A stretch of DNA of 64,000 bases from Neomoorella sulfitireducens (lineage in GTDB: Bacteria > Bacillota > DSM-521 > Neomoorellales > Neomoorellaceae), in contig NZ_JANRHG010000006.1 in NCBI RefSeq assembly GCF_024733845.1, positions 120,034-184,033 of the forward strand. Reading direction: 5' to 3'. A model generated the notes under the pieces. The model did not search any database. It was not told where the DNA came from and saw only the letters and a list, made by a program, of their open reading frames with translations. Below, piece after piece: positions 1-11,051 of the stretch. How positions within the stretch are numbered: position 1 is the stretch's first letter; each line of letters starts with the position of its first letter. Both the position numbers and the translations under genes were made by a program.

Positions 1-1
1 G

Positions 2-1378
2 ATCGCCGGGCTGGAAAACGTTTTTACCGACGAGGCCAACCGCCTCTGCTACGCCACCGATTCATCCCTTTTATCCCAGATCAATAACTGGGTACCCGAC
101 CTGGTTGTCCGGGTCACAAATACAGAACAGGTATCTAACATCCTGAAACTGGCCAATCAACACCGGGTACCGGTAATACCACGGGGAGCCGGTACCGGCC
201 AGTGCTGCGGTGCCGTTGCTTGCCGGGGCGGCATCGTCATGGATTTAAGCAGTATGAACCGGATCCTCAACCTCGATCTGGAAAACCTCCAGGTGGTGGT
301 CCAACCGGGAATCGTCCATGCCGACCTGAATAAAGCCCTGGCCGCCCACGGCTTCTTCTTCCCCCCTGACCCGGGCAGCACCAAGATGTGCACCCTGGGC
401 GGGATGGTAGTCTTTAACTCCAGCGGGCAGCGCTCTGTCAAATACGGGACCACCAAACAATATATCCTAGGCCTGGAAGTAGTCCTGCCCAGCGGAGAAG
501 TAATTGTCACCGGTGGGGCCCGGTCCCGCGCCCTCAAATCGGTGGCAGGTTACGATCTAACCAGTTTATTCACCGGTTCGGAAGGCACCCTGGGTATAGT
601 TACCCGCATCCGCCTCAAGGTTCTGCCCATCCCGGAAAAACGCGGCCTGGTGGTAGCTTTTTTCGATAAGTTAGAGGCTTCCGGGCAGGCGGTTATCCAG
701 GTTTTCCGCCGGCGCCTCCTGCCTTCGGCCATTGAAATCATGGATCGTACGGCCATGAAAGCGGCCACCATGTATAAGCCTGAGCTGGAACTCCCGCCGG
801 CCGAAGCCATGCTCCTCTTTGAGGTAGATGGTTCACCGGCGGAGGTGGCCTACCAGGCGCAAAATATTGCGGCCATTTGCCAGCAGTTTGCCAACCAGGT
901 AGAGTGGACCGACGACCCTAAGCGTCTAATTGAGTTATGGACCGCCCGAAGCGTGGTAGGCGCCGCCGCCGGCCGGGTAAAACCCGGCGCCACGCGGGTA
1001 TACATCGGTGAAGACATCTGCGTACCCGTAATCAGGGTCCCGGAAGCCCTGCGCCGCATCCAGGAGCTGAGCGAGCAATATAATATCCCCATTGTTACCT
1101 ACGGCCACATCGGCGACGGCAACCTGCATGCCGCCCCGGTTATCAATACCTACGATAGCGCGGAAATCGAAAAAGTAAAACAGTTGGGCGACGCCGTCCA
1201 CCGCATGGCCCTGGAGATGGAAGGTACGACTACGGGCGAGCACGGCGTCGGCCTTACCCGCGCAGGGTATATGGAGGAAGAACTGGGACCGGCCCTGCAA
1301 GTGATGCGCCAGATTAAACGCCTCCTGGACCCCCTGAACATTTTGAATCCGGGCAAAATGGCCCTGGACGAAAATTAG
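2..1378 (+). CDS. glcD: FAD-binding oxidase, GlcD-type (5' end outside window)
   Basis: Large flavin subunit of a glycolate/D-lactate-type 2-hydroxyacid dehydrogenase. The reading frame is already open at the first bases and encodes the start of the FAD-binding PCMH domain, so the gene begins upstream; the first internal ATG at 239 is not the start. Visible family motifs are the PRGAGTG FAD loop, PDPGS, the GGARSRALKS and GSEGTLGIVT segments, and the C-terminal GHIGDGNLH and GEHGVG motifs of the FAD-oxidase C domain, followed by the usual LDPLNILNPGK end. The Fe-S subunit gene follows 12 bases later, so the two probably form a membrane-peripheral complex passing 2-hydroxyacid electrons on. 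The exact substrate (glycolate, lactate or another) cannot be read from sequence. Confidence 0.9.
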   Translation: MAGLENVFTDEANRLCYATDSSLLSQINNWVPDLVVRVTNTEQVSNILKLANQHRVPVIPRGAGTGQCCGAVACRGGIVMDLSSMNRILNLDLENLQVVVQPGIVHADLNKALAAHGFFFPPDPGSTKMCTLGGMVVFNSSGQRSVKYGTTKQYILGLEVVLPSGEVIVTGGARSRALKSVAGYDLTSLFTGSEGTLGIVTRIRLKVLPIPEKRGLVVAFFDKLEASGQAVIQVFRRRLLPSAIEIMDRTAMKAATMYKPELELPPAEAMLLFEVDGSPAEVAYQAQNIAAICQQFANQVEWTDDPKRLIELWTARSVVGAAAGRVKPGATRVYIGEDICVPVIRVPEALRRIQELSEQYNIPIVTYGHIGDGNLHAAPVINTYDSAEIEKVKQLGDAVHRMALEMEGTTTGEHGVGLTRAGYMEEELGPALQVMRQIKRLLDPLNILNPGKMALDEN

Positions 1379-1390
1379 GGGGGATCTCCT

Positions 1391-2707
1391 TTGTATATGC
1401 CTGTTGACCTGAAACAGGAATTAATGCCCTGTGTACGCTGCGGCCAGTGCCGTTCTGTCTGCCCGGTTTTCCTGGCTAAAGGTGTAGAGAGCGATGCACC
1501 CCGGGGCAGGGTCACCCTTGTCCGCGCCCTCCTCGAAGGCCGTATTGATCCTACCGATATCCTTAATGAAAAAATACAACAATGCCTTCTCTGCCGTACC
1601 TGCGTCCAGGAATGTCCCAGCGGCGTTCATGTAGAACGGATCATCATCGCCGCCCGGGAAAAACTGGCTGGTGTTACGGGTATATCCCGGGAGAAAAAAC
1701 TGGTAGTGCGCTGGCTGTTACCCAATTTGCAGCGCCTGCGCCTCTTCCTTCCCGTGATAGCCAGGGTCCAGGGCCTTCTTGCCCGGCGCGTTAATAATAG
1801 CGATTACCAGGCTCCTCGTTTCAACGTGCCCCTGGCCGGCAGACGCCTGTTGCCCGTCCTAACGGGGCACACCATTGCTACGATGTCTTCCGGCGGCAAG
1901 CCGTTCCCCGCAACGGCAAGCAGTTTAAAGGCGGAAAAAACAGGGGTGGTTGCGGGCGCAAACATGACGCCGGAAGCTGCTGCGACCGATAACGGGTTAA
2001 AAAAACAGGCGCGGGTGGCCTTTTTTACCGGCTGCCTGATGAATTACGGTTATCCCCATGTCGGCCGTGATGTAGTAGAAGTATTGCAACGTAACCTGGT
2101 AGAGGTTGTCATCCCCGAGAAACAGGTATGTTGCGGCCTGCCCATGCTGGCTGCCGGTGACAGGAATACTTTCAACCGGATGCGGGAGGAAAACCTCCGT
2201 GCCTTGCGCTCTATCCACTCCGATGCCGTTATTACCGCCTGCGCCAGCTGTGGTTCGACTTTAAAAGAATTCTATGCCGGCGAACTTGAGGCCCCAATCT
2301 ATGATTTCTCCGAATTTCTCCTGGCCATTGATTTTCGCCCACCCCGAGGGACAATGGTACAAAATGTTACCTATCACGACCCCTGCCACCTGCGCAAAGC
2401 CCAGGGGATAAAATCACAGCCCCGCCAGCTGTTGAAAAGCGTTCCCGGCCTTACCTTAAAAGAGGTCAGCAACCCCGACCGTTGCTGCGGCTTTGGCGGC
2501 ACCTTCAGCCTGACTTACCCCGACCTCGCACGTACCATCGGGGTCACTAAAGTGAAGGATCTGATGCAAACAGGCGCCGACACAGTGGTCACGGCCTGTC
2601 CGGGCTGCATGCTCCAGCTGGCGAGCGGCCTTTACTCCCAGGGCAGCCAGGCAAAAGTCCTACACCTGGCCGAGCTGCTGGCTGCTTCCTACCGTGCCGA
2701 GGAATAA
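1391..2707 (+). CDS. glcF: (Fe-S)-binding protein, GlcF-type
   Basis: Electron-transfer partner of the preceding flavin oxidase. About 438 residues. It has two ferredoxin-like 4Fe-4S motifs near the N-terminus (CVRCGQCRSVCP and CLLCRTCVQECP), then two cysteine-rich CCG domains (CCGLPM and CCGFGG, each with upstream CxxCG-type cysteines). This is the heterodisulfide reductase/GlcF/LutA architecture. A TTG start at 1391 lies behind a GGGGGGATC stretch; an ATG at 1397 is the alternative. A linker of about 60 residues before the first CCG domain is poor in conserved residues. Translation is probably coupled to glcD. Confidence 0.88.
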   Translation: MYMPVDLKQELMPCVRCGQCRSVCPVFLAKGVESDAPRGRVTLVRALLEGRIDPTDILNEKIQQCLLCRTCVQECPSGVHVERIIIAAREKLAGVTGISREKKLVVRWLLPNLQRLRLFLPVIARVQGLLARRVNNSDYQAPRFNVPLAGRRLLPVLTGHTIATMSSGGKPFPATASSLKAEKTGVVAGANMTPEAAATDNGLKKQARVAFFTGCLMNYGYPHVGRDVVEVLQRNLVEVVIPEKQVCCGLPMLAAGDRNTFNRMREENLRALRSIHSDAVITACASCGSTLKEFYAGELEAPIYDFSEFLLAIDFRPPRGTMVQNVTYHDPCHLRKAQGIKSQPRQLLKSVPGLTLKEVSNPDRCCGFGGTFSLTYPDLARTIGVTKVKDLMQTGADTVVTACPGCMLQLASGLYSQGSQAKVLHLAELLAASYRAEE

Positions 2708-2800
2708 ACCTGTTGGTCTTATGACTAATAAGAAGCTACTCCGGAACGGATTGGCCCGGATGGATCGGACTGCCACGGCTGCCTACAGGTACCTGTCACC

Positions 2801-3442
2801 TCATCTTTTTCCCAAAAAATCTTCCTGCTTTTTCTCTTTCAGCTCCTGAAATAATGGCACTGCCACAGCGGCCATAGCGCGATAACCCTCTACACTGGGG
2901 TGGGCGTCGTCTACGAAGTATTCCTTGCGGCCCCACCCCGTGTCCCCTTCCAGGAGAGGGGTATAAAAGTCCAAAAGCCTTAACCCTCCGGACACGGCTA
3001 GAGCCCGGCAGGCGTCACGATAAGCCGCCAGGAGTGCTGCCATCTTCTCCAGGAAAGATAAGGGGATATCCGAGCCCGTATGGCAGAGGGGCGGTGGCAG
3101 GGCTATTACCGGCTGGATGCCGGATTCCAGTGCCTTTCTTACCATGCCTTGGATATTATCCATTACTTCTGTAACGGTCAATCCGGCCCAGGCATCGTTA
3201 GTGCCGCCCATGATGGTCACCGCCAGCGGCCGCAGTTCGGTGACGTCCCGGTCGAAACGGGCCAGCATTTCGCCGGTTGTTTCACCATTAACGCCCTGGT
3301 TTACCACCACCAGGCCGGTAGCACGGCCTGCCTGATCCAGCCATGAAACCTCCGGGCCAAAGGGGTAGCCCCACGTCAAGCTATCGCCTAAACCAACCAG
3401 TTCGATTCCCTTCAGGTCCTCCCTGGCTTCGCGTGATTTCAT
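2801..3442 (-). CDS. SGNH/GDSL-family hydrolase
   Basis: Probable esterase or lipase of the SGNH fold, about 213 residues. Block I GLGDSLTWG carries the nucleophile Ser, block III reads GGTNDAW with the oxyanion Asn, and block V DDAHPSVEGY provides the Asp-x-x-His pair. I chose the ATG at 3442 because AGGGAAGAG precedes it and the GDSL block then falls near residue 17, as usual. In-frame ATG at 3460 and an earlier start are possible and would add a hydrophobic stretch that could act as a signal or anchor. Convergent with glcF; no obvious partner genes. Natural substrate unknown. Confidence 0.8.
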   Translation of the reverse strand: MKSREAREDLKGIELVGLGDSLTWGYPFGPEVSWLDQAGRATGLVVVNQGVNGETTGEMLARFDRDVTELRPLAVTIMGGTNDAWAGLTVTEVMDNIQGMVRKALESGIQPVIALPPPLCHTGSDIPLSFLEKMAALLAAYRDACRALAVSGGLRLLDFYTPLLEGDTGWGRKEYFVDDAHPSVEGYRAMAAVAVPLFQELKEKKQEDFLGKR

Positions 3443-3613
3443 AACCACTCTTCCCTTCATTAACGAAATAAATGTTAACAACAAAATAATCCCACTGTTA
3501 ACGCCGCCGGCAGGAGAATTAACTTCCACTAAAAAGCCAGCAAGAAAATATATTTTTACCTTTTAATGTGCTATCTTATTCGCCCTGAAAACCTTTTTTC
3601 CTTCCCGGGATAT

Positions 3614-3657
3614 AAAAAGAGGGGTAGACTGCAGGTTACTGCACTGGTCTACCCCTC
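3614..3657 (-). terminator. Rho-independent terminator of hydrogenase operon
   Basis: Inverted repeat GAGGGGTAGA/TCTACCCCTC (3619-3628 and 3648-3657) with an inner TGCAG/CTGCA pairing, followed on the minus strand by TTTTTAT. It lies about 45 bases past the hydA stop. Confidence 0.85.
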
Positions 3658-3702
3658 GATAAACATTTACAGGAAGCAAGGTGCTTCAGCCGGGGCTACA
3701 CC

Positions 3703-5424
3703 CTAGTATTTTCCCCTTGGCGTGTAATGGGTATGGAGGATATGATGGGACGTTTCGCTTAAAGGTTTACCCAGGAACTCACGATACAGGGCATGGATGG
3801 ACGGGTTCTCATGGGATTTACGGATAGGCATCTCGACGTCGGCCTGGTAGATGCCCTTGATACGCTGCTCCCTGATCTCGGTATTGGTGGGTATGGGCTG
3901 GCCGCCGCCGCCGATGCAGCCGCCGGGGCAGCACATGATTTCAATGAAGTGGTATTGCTCCCCGGCCTTGACCCGCTCTAAAAGCTGCCGCGCATGGCCC
4001 AGGCTGTGAGCCACCGCCACCCTCACTTTAGTGCCCTCGATATCCACTGTAGCTTCCTTGATACCTGTGAGGCCGCGGACATCATTAAAGTCCAGGGCGG
4101 GCAGCGTCTTACCGGTGATCAGCTCATAAGCGGTCCGCAGGGCCGCCTCCATGACGCCGCCGGTGGCGCCGAAGATGACCGCAGCACCGGTGGATTCGCC
4201 TAAAGGATCGTCGTACTGCTCTTCCGGGAGGTTCCGGAAGTCAATCCCGGCCTCCCTGATCATCCGCGCCAGTTCGCGGGTGGTGAGGACGTAGTCCACG
4301 TCCTGGTAGCCGCTGTCCCGCATCTCCGGCCGCTGGCACTCGAACTTCTTGGCCGTGCAGGGCATTATGGAGACGACAACCATCTTAGCCGGGTCGATGC
4401 CGGCTTTCTGGGCGTAGAAGGTCTTGGCCACGGCGCCGAACATCTGCTGGGGCGATTTACAGGTAGACACGTTGGGGATAAATTCGGGGTAGAAGTGTTC
4501 CATGAACTTGATCCAGCCCGGGCTACATGAGGTAATTAACGGCAACGGCCCACCTTTGGTGAAGCGCTCGATAAACTCGGAGCCTTCTTCCATGATAGTG
4601 AGGTCGGCAGTAAAGTCAGTGTCAAAGACCCGGTCAAAACCAAGCCGCCTTAAAGCTGCCACCATCTGGCCGGTGTTGATGCTGCCCGGCGGCAGGCCGA
4701 ACTCCTGGCCAATGGATACCCGCGTGGCCGGGGCCGTCTGGACGACGACGAATTTTTCCGGGTCGGCCAGGGCTGCCCAGACCTCATTGGTATAATCCTT
4801 CTCATACAGGGCACCGACCGGGCAAACGAGGGTGCACTGGCCGCACTCGACGCAGGCGATATCCAGGAGTTTATCCTGGAAGGCCGGGGCGATGACGGTG
4901 TCAAAGCCGCGGCCCATGGGGGCGATGGCCTTTACCCCCTGGACCTTTTCGCACACGGCTACACAACGGCGGCAGAGGATGCACTTATCGGGCTCGCGGA
5001 TAATAGCGGGCGTGGAATCGTCTATAGGATACTCACCCTTTTTGCCCTCAAAACGGACCTGCCGGATCCCCAGTTCCTGGGCCAGGGATTGCAGTTCGCA
5101 GTTGAGGTTGCGGATGCAGGTAGGACACTCCATCTTGTGGTTGGAAAGGAGCAACTCCACGTTCAAGCGCCGGGCCGTCCTGACCCTGGGGCTGTTGGTC
5201 TTGACCACCATACCCTCGGCAACCGGGGCCACACAGGAGGCCATCAGGTTCCTGGCCCCTTCCACTTCCACCACGCAGACCCGGCAGGCGCCGATTTCGT
5301 TGATGCCCTCCAGGTAACAGAGGGTCGGAATATGAATACCGGCCTTTCCGGCAGCTTGCAAAATCGTCGTCCCGGCTTCAACTTCCACCGGTATATTGTC
5401 AATAGTCAATCTTACGGTGCTCAC
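3703..5424 (-). CDS. hydA: NAD-linked [FeFe]-hydrogenase catalytic subunit
   Basis: Catalytic subunit that makes or oxidises H2 at the H-cluster, about 573 residues. Order of domains: N-terminal [2Fe-2S] (Cys36, 47, 50, 64), a His-ligated [4Fe-4S] (His96, Cys100, 103, 109), two ferredoxin-type [4Fe-4S] sites (Cys148-158 and 191-201), then the H-cluster domain with L1 TSCSPGW (298-304), L2 MPCTAKKFE (354-362) and L3 CCPGGCIGGGGQP (498-510). The GTG start at 5424 has GGAGG seven bases upstream and avoids overlap with hydB. L1 has Ser301 where many monomeric enzymes have a second Cys. Last gene of the operon. Electron-bifurcating HydABC is established for Moorella thermoacetica; that this enzyme bifurcates is inferred from its partners. 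Confidence 0.93.
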   Translation of the reverse strand: MSTVRLTIDNIPVEVEAGTTILQAAGKAGIHIPTLCYLEGINEIGACRVCVVEVEGARNLMASCVAPVAEGMVVKTNSPRVRTARRLNVELLLSNHKMECPTCIRNLNCELQSLAQELGIRQVRFEGKKGEYPIDDSTPAIIREPDKCILCRRCVAVCEKVQGVKAIAPMGRGFDTVIAPAFQDKLLDIACVECGQCTLVCPVGALYEKDYTNEVWAALADPEKFVVVQTAPATRVSIGQEFGLPPGSINTGQMVAALRRLGFDRVFDTDFTADLTIMEEGSEFIERFTKGGPLPLITSCSPGWIKFMEHFYPEFIPNVSTCKSPQQMFGAVAKTFYAQKAGIDPAKMVVVSIMPCTAKKFECQRPEMRDSGYQDVDYVLTTRELARMIREAGIDFRNLPEEQYDDPLGESTGAAVIFGATGGVMEAALRTAYELITGKTLPALDFNDVRGLTGIKEATVDIEGTKVRVAVAHSLGHARQLLERVKAGEQYHFIEIMCCPGGCIGGGGQPIPTNTEIREQRIKGIYQADVEMPIRKSHENPSIHALYREFLGKPLSETSHHILHTHYTPRGKY

Positions 5425-5446
5425 TTTTTCGCCTCCTATCTTCCGC

Positions 5447-8482
<3,036 letters not shown>

Positions 8483-8854
8483 TTACTCTTCCCCCCTGTT
8501 AACAACCCATTCGCTAATCACAATGCCGTTGACGACATGCTGGGCGACAATCTGCCGCGCCTTGCCCGCATCGACCTTACCGTAGGTTACCCGGGGTTTT
8601 CCCGGCAGGATTACGTCTACCAGGGGTTCCTGGGCACATAAACCCACGCAGCCGGTCTGGGTAACAGCAACATTGGTCAGGCGCCGCTTGCCCAGCTCAT
8701 CCAGGATGGCGCTCATAACCTCCCGCGCGCCCGCGGCAATGCCGCAGGTGCCCATACCGACGACAATCTTTGCCTTTTGCTCCGCCTCCCGCAGGCGGAT
8801 GGCTTCCAGCTGGGTTTCTTTGATTTTTTGCAGTTCTTCGAGGGACTTGATCAC
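8483..8854 (-). CDS. Thioredoxin-like [2Fe-2S] ferredoxin protein of hydrogenase operon
   Basis: Small electron carrier of 123 residues with the four cysteines of a thioredoxin-like [2Fe-2S] fold: one in GTCGIAAG, two in TGCVGLC, and a spacing like that of the HydB N-terminal domain. The first pair is incomplete (only one clear Cys around residue 37), so a cluster may be three-Cys ligated or have another ligand. It begins with GTG overlapping the TGA of the preceding ATPase gene by four bases, and its stop directly abuts hydB, so translation is likely coupled. Homologues commonly sit between NuoE- and NuoF-like genes in clostridial hydrogenase operons. Probably an accessory or structural electron-transfer subunit. 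Confidence 0.75.
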   Translation of the reverse strand: MIKSLEELQKIKETQLEAIRLREAEQKAKIVVGMGTCGIAAGAREVMSAILDELGKRRLTNVAVTQTGCVGLCAQEPLVDVILPGKPRVTYGKVDAGKARQIVAQHVVNGIVISEWVVNRGEE

Positions 8855-9405
8855 TTACCTTCACCTCCGTACAATTCTGCCACTCCTTTATTGATATAGC
8901 GCTGCGCCCAGTCCAGTACCGGCCCGCAGTTTAAAGGTACCTCGCCCAGGTGAAGCTGCAACCAGGCGGAAGAAAAATGGAATTCTTTTGGCCCCCGGCG
9001 GTGGTGGTAAACGAGTTCTACCGGTTCTTCCCGGCTCAAAGCAGCGGCTATGGTCGCTCCCATGTCGCCCAAAGGCGGCAAGTCCGGGTGGCTCAGCTTC
9101 ATGGTAGCCGCTACCCGGGTCCCCTGACCCGGCCGGGATTCCACCGCCACGTTACCCCCGCACTGGGCCGCCGTGGCCTGCAAGAGGGACAGCCCCAGGC
9201 CTACCCTCCTGGTAGTCCTGGTGGTGTAAAAGGGATCCAGGGCTTTTTGCAAGGCTTCGGCTCCCATACCACGGCCGTCATCCTGGACTTCAATGCTAAT
9301 CTCGTCGCTCTCCGCATCTTCGTTAACGGTTACCTGGATATGACGGGCTCCCGCTTCCAGGGCATTCTCCAGGAGATCAAGGATGTGCAGGGCCAACTCT
9401 TCCAT
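8851..9405 (-). CDS. GHKL-type ATPase (histidine-kinase-like ATP-binding protein)
   Basis: Stand-alone ATP-binding domain of the GHKL superfamily, about 184 residues. N-box ENALEAGA near residue 13, G1 box DDGRGM and G2 box GLGLSLL are all present; no dimerisation/phospho-acceptor domain is visible. ATG at 9405 chosen because the protein then starts at the helix before the N-box, four bases after the hydC stop; a start 30 bases upstream would overlap hydC. Embedded between hydrogenase structural genes, so it probably has a regulatory or assembly role tied to the hydrogenase. Kinase target, if any, is unknown. Confidence 0.8.
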   Translation of the reverse strand: MEELALHILDLLENALEAGARHIQVTVNEDAESDEISIEVQDDGRGMGAEALQKALDPFYTTRTTRRVGLGLSLLQATAAQCGGNVAVESRPGQGTRVAATMKLSHPDLPPLGDMGATIAAALSREEPVELVYHHRRGPKEFHFSSAWLQLHLGEVPLNCGPVLDWAQRYINKGVAELYGGEGK

Positions 9406-9409
9406 GGCT

Positions 9410-9883
9410 TTACTGGTACTGGGCCAGTACGGCAACCGCCGTATCAGGCTTGAGCAGACCGTGGGCGCGTTTGTTGACGGTCATAACCGGTCCCAGGCCG
9501 CAGGCGCCGAGACAGCGGACAACCTCCAGGGAAAATTTACCGTCGTCGGTGCTGTCCCCGGCTTTGATACCCAGTTCTTTCTCCAATCGCTCCAGGATTT
9601 CCGGAGACCCTTTAACGTAGCAGGCCGTCCCCTTACAAACGGAGATCTGGTATTTACCCTTGGGCTTAACGGTAAAATGGTGGTAGAAGGAAATGACACT
9701 GTAGACCTCAGTCAGGGACACTCCCAGGCCGTCAGCTATAGCCACCTGGACCTGGCGGGGCAGGTAGCCGATGAGCTCCTGGGCCTGATGGAGAACTTCG
9801 ATGAGGTCAGCTGGCCGGCCGCGATGGGCGGCAATAATCTTATCGAGTTCTTCCCATTTGGCTTCGCATTGACAGGTTTCCAC
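9410..9883 (-). CDS. hydC: NuoE-like [2Fe-2S] hydrogenase subunit
   Basis: Thioredoxin-like [2Fe-2S] subunit homologous to NuoE, 157 residues, with cluster ligands Cys83, Cys88, Cys124 and Cys128 (CKGTAC and CLGAC). N-terminal helical domain has the family LIEVLHQAQELIGYLP segment. In HydABC enzymes this subunit sits next to the HydB flavin site and takes part in NAD(H) electron transfer. GTG start, with AAGGAGG seven bases upstream. Two extra cysteines (Cys4, Cys6) lie at the extreme N-terminus and are not part of the normal ligand set. Confidence 0.9.
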   Translation of the reverse strand: METCQCEAKWEELDKIIAAHRGRPADLIEVLHQAQELIGYLPRQVQVAIADGLGVSLTEVYSVISFYHHFTVKPKGKYQISVCKGTACYVKGSPEILERLEKELGIKAGDSTDDGKFSLEVVRCLGACGLGPVMTVNKRAHGLLKPDTAVAVLAQYQ

Positions 9884-9940
9884 AGTAAAACCTCCTTAGT
9901 ATGGAATACCTTTTTTTGCTAAAATACCGAATGCAATGTA

Positions 9941-10699
9941 CTATTTATCTGAATTTGTTTCCTCCCCGCAGATCACCACCCTAAATTGTTTCTGTCGCAT
10001 GGCATTGGCCAGCGCGTTTATATTTATTGCTTTTAAATCATAGATGGTAACCCGGCGGCCAATGTCGTTTAAGTAATGGGCATCGGATGCGGCCACCAGG
10101 GACCAGCCGGTCAGGGCTGGGAATTGCTTGCAGGCGGCCTCCTGTGTAAAGAGGCCCAGTTCCAGGGCAACTGCCGGCAGGTCCGGTGGGATAAAGCCAA
10201 GGTTGGCCAGCAGGCTGTATGATGGCCGGTCCACATGGGCCGGCAGGCATAAGCCGCCCCGTTTATTTATCTCCGCGGCCACTTCCTCAGCCCCCAGCCT
10301 GGTGCTCGTCAGGAGAAGCCTTTTTTCCCGGCCAATCTCTTTTCCCGCAGCATCCAGGATAAGCTGGGCGCCAAGATAATCCTCCCGGTTTTCTCCCGCA
10401 GGTAGGTAACGATAGACGTCAGCTTGCCACTCCATGGCCTCTTCTGCTGTATCGAAGAGGCAAACAAGGTGAACTTCCTCCCTCGTCTGGACTTCCATGC
10501 CGGCGAGAACTGTGAGCCCCGTATCCCGGGCTGCTTCCTGGACGGCCGCCACATTACCGGCGCTGTTGTGGTCAGTTATGGCAATGATCTGTAGCCCAGC
10601 TTTTAAAGCCGCGGCTACAATCAAGGGCGGTATCATTTCCTCCCCGGCACAGGGCGACAGGGCGGTATGGACATGGAGATCGGCACGATAAAGAGCCAT
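9941..10699 (-). CDS. PHP-domain phosphoesterase-like protein
   Basis: PHP (polymerase and histidinol phosphatase) fold protein, 252 residues. Metal-binding signatures visible: ADLHVHTALSPC at the N-terminus, a downstream ITDHNSAGN motif, an EVQ acidic residue, CLPAHVDRP with a further His, and AASDAHY near the C-terminus. These motifs support a metal-dependent phosphoesterase. It is co-oriented with and within the hydrogenase operon, between a DRTGG gene (13 bases upstream) and hydC (57 bases downstream). Its substrate cannot be read from sequence; similar genes appear in clostridial hydrogenase clusters. Confidence 0.8.
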   Translation of the reverse strand: MALYRADLHVHTALSPCAGEEMIPPLIVAAALKAGLQIIAITDHNSAGNVAAVQEAARDTGLTVLAGMEVQTREEVHLVCLFDTAEEAMEWQADVYRYLPAGENREDYLGAQLILDAAGKEIGREKRLLLTSTRLGAEEVAAEINKRGGLCLPAHVDRPSYSLLANLGFIPPDLPAVALELGLFTQEAACKQFPALTGWSLVAASDAHYLNDIGRRVTIYDLKAININALANAMRQKQFRVVICGEETNSDK

Positions 10700-10712
10700 A
10701 AAATCCCGATTC

Positions 10713-11051
10713 TCACTTCTCGTATAACAACCGGTATAAACGCCCGGCTATTTCAAAGGTATGATAATGGGTATGCAGGAGAGGTAGTCCTTCTGCTTCG
10801 GCCCTGCGGCAAACCTCCGGAGGGATGCCCCGCCCCCCTGTGAACACCACCCCGGCCGCCCCGGTCAGGAGGGCTACGGCCACCACATTCATATGAGTTT
10901 GGAGGGTCAGCCAGAGGCAACCGGGTGCTCCATTGGCTATGAAATCGCTTATCAAGTCAGAACAGTAACCGCTGCTAACCTCCCTGTCCAGGGCCTTCTC
11001 TCCCGCCAGCACCTGTAATTTTAAACGTTCAACTATTTCCCGGAGCTGCAT
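10713..11051 (-). CDS. Stand-alone DRTGG domain protein (copy 2)
   Basis: Small 112-residue protein consisting almost only of a DRTGG domain, a ligand-binding-like fold known from phosphotransacetylase and CBS-HPr kinase-like proteins. Landmarks: REIVERLKL start, SGYCSDLISDF, AVALLTGAAGVVFTGG, and a PLLHTHYHTFEIA end. It overlaps the HydS-like gene upstream by 23 bases, so the two are translationally linked. A diverged paralogue lies at 12793-13206. The domain is thought to sense a small ligand, but none is established for this protein. Confidence 0.82.
   Translation of the reverse strand: MQLREIVERLKLQVLAGEKALDREVSSGYCSDLISDFIANGAPGCLWLTLQTHMNVVAVALLTGAAGVVFTGGRGIPPEVCRRAEAEGLPLLHTHYHTFEIAGRLYRLLYEK

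Noticed and set aside
2708..2800. Palindrome ACAGGTACCTGT between glcF and the SGNH gene
   Set aside because: Too short and without a T-run to call a terminator or operator with confidence.
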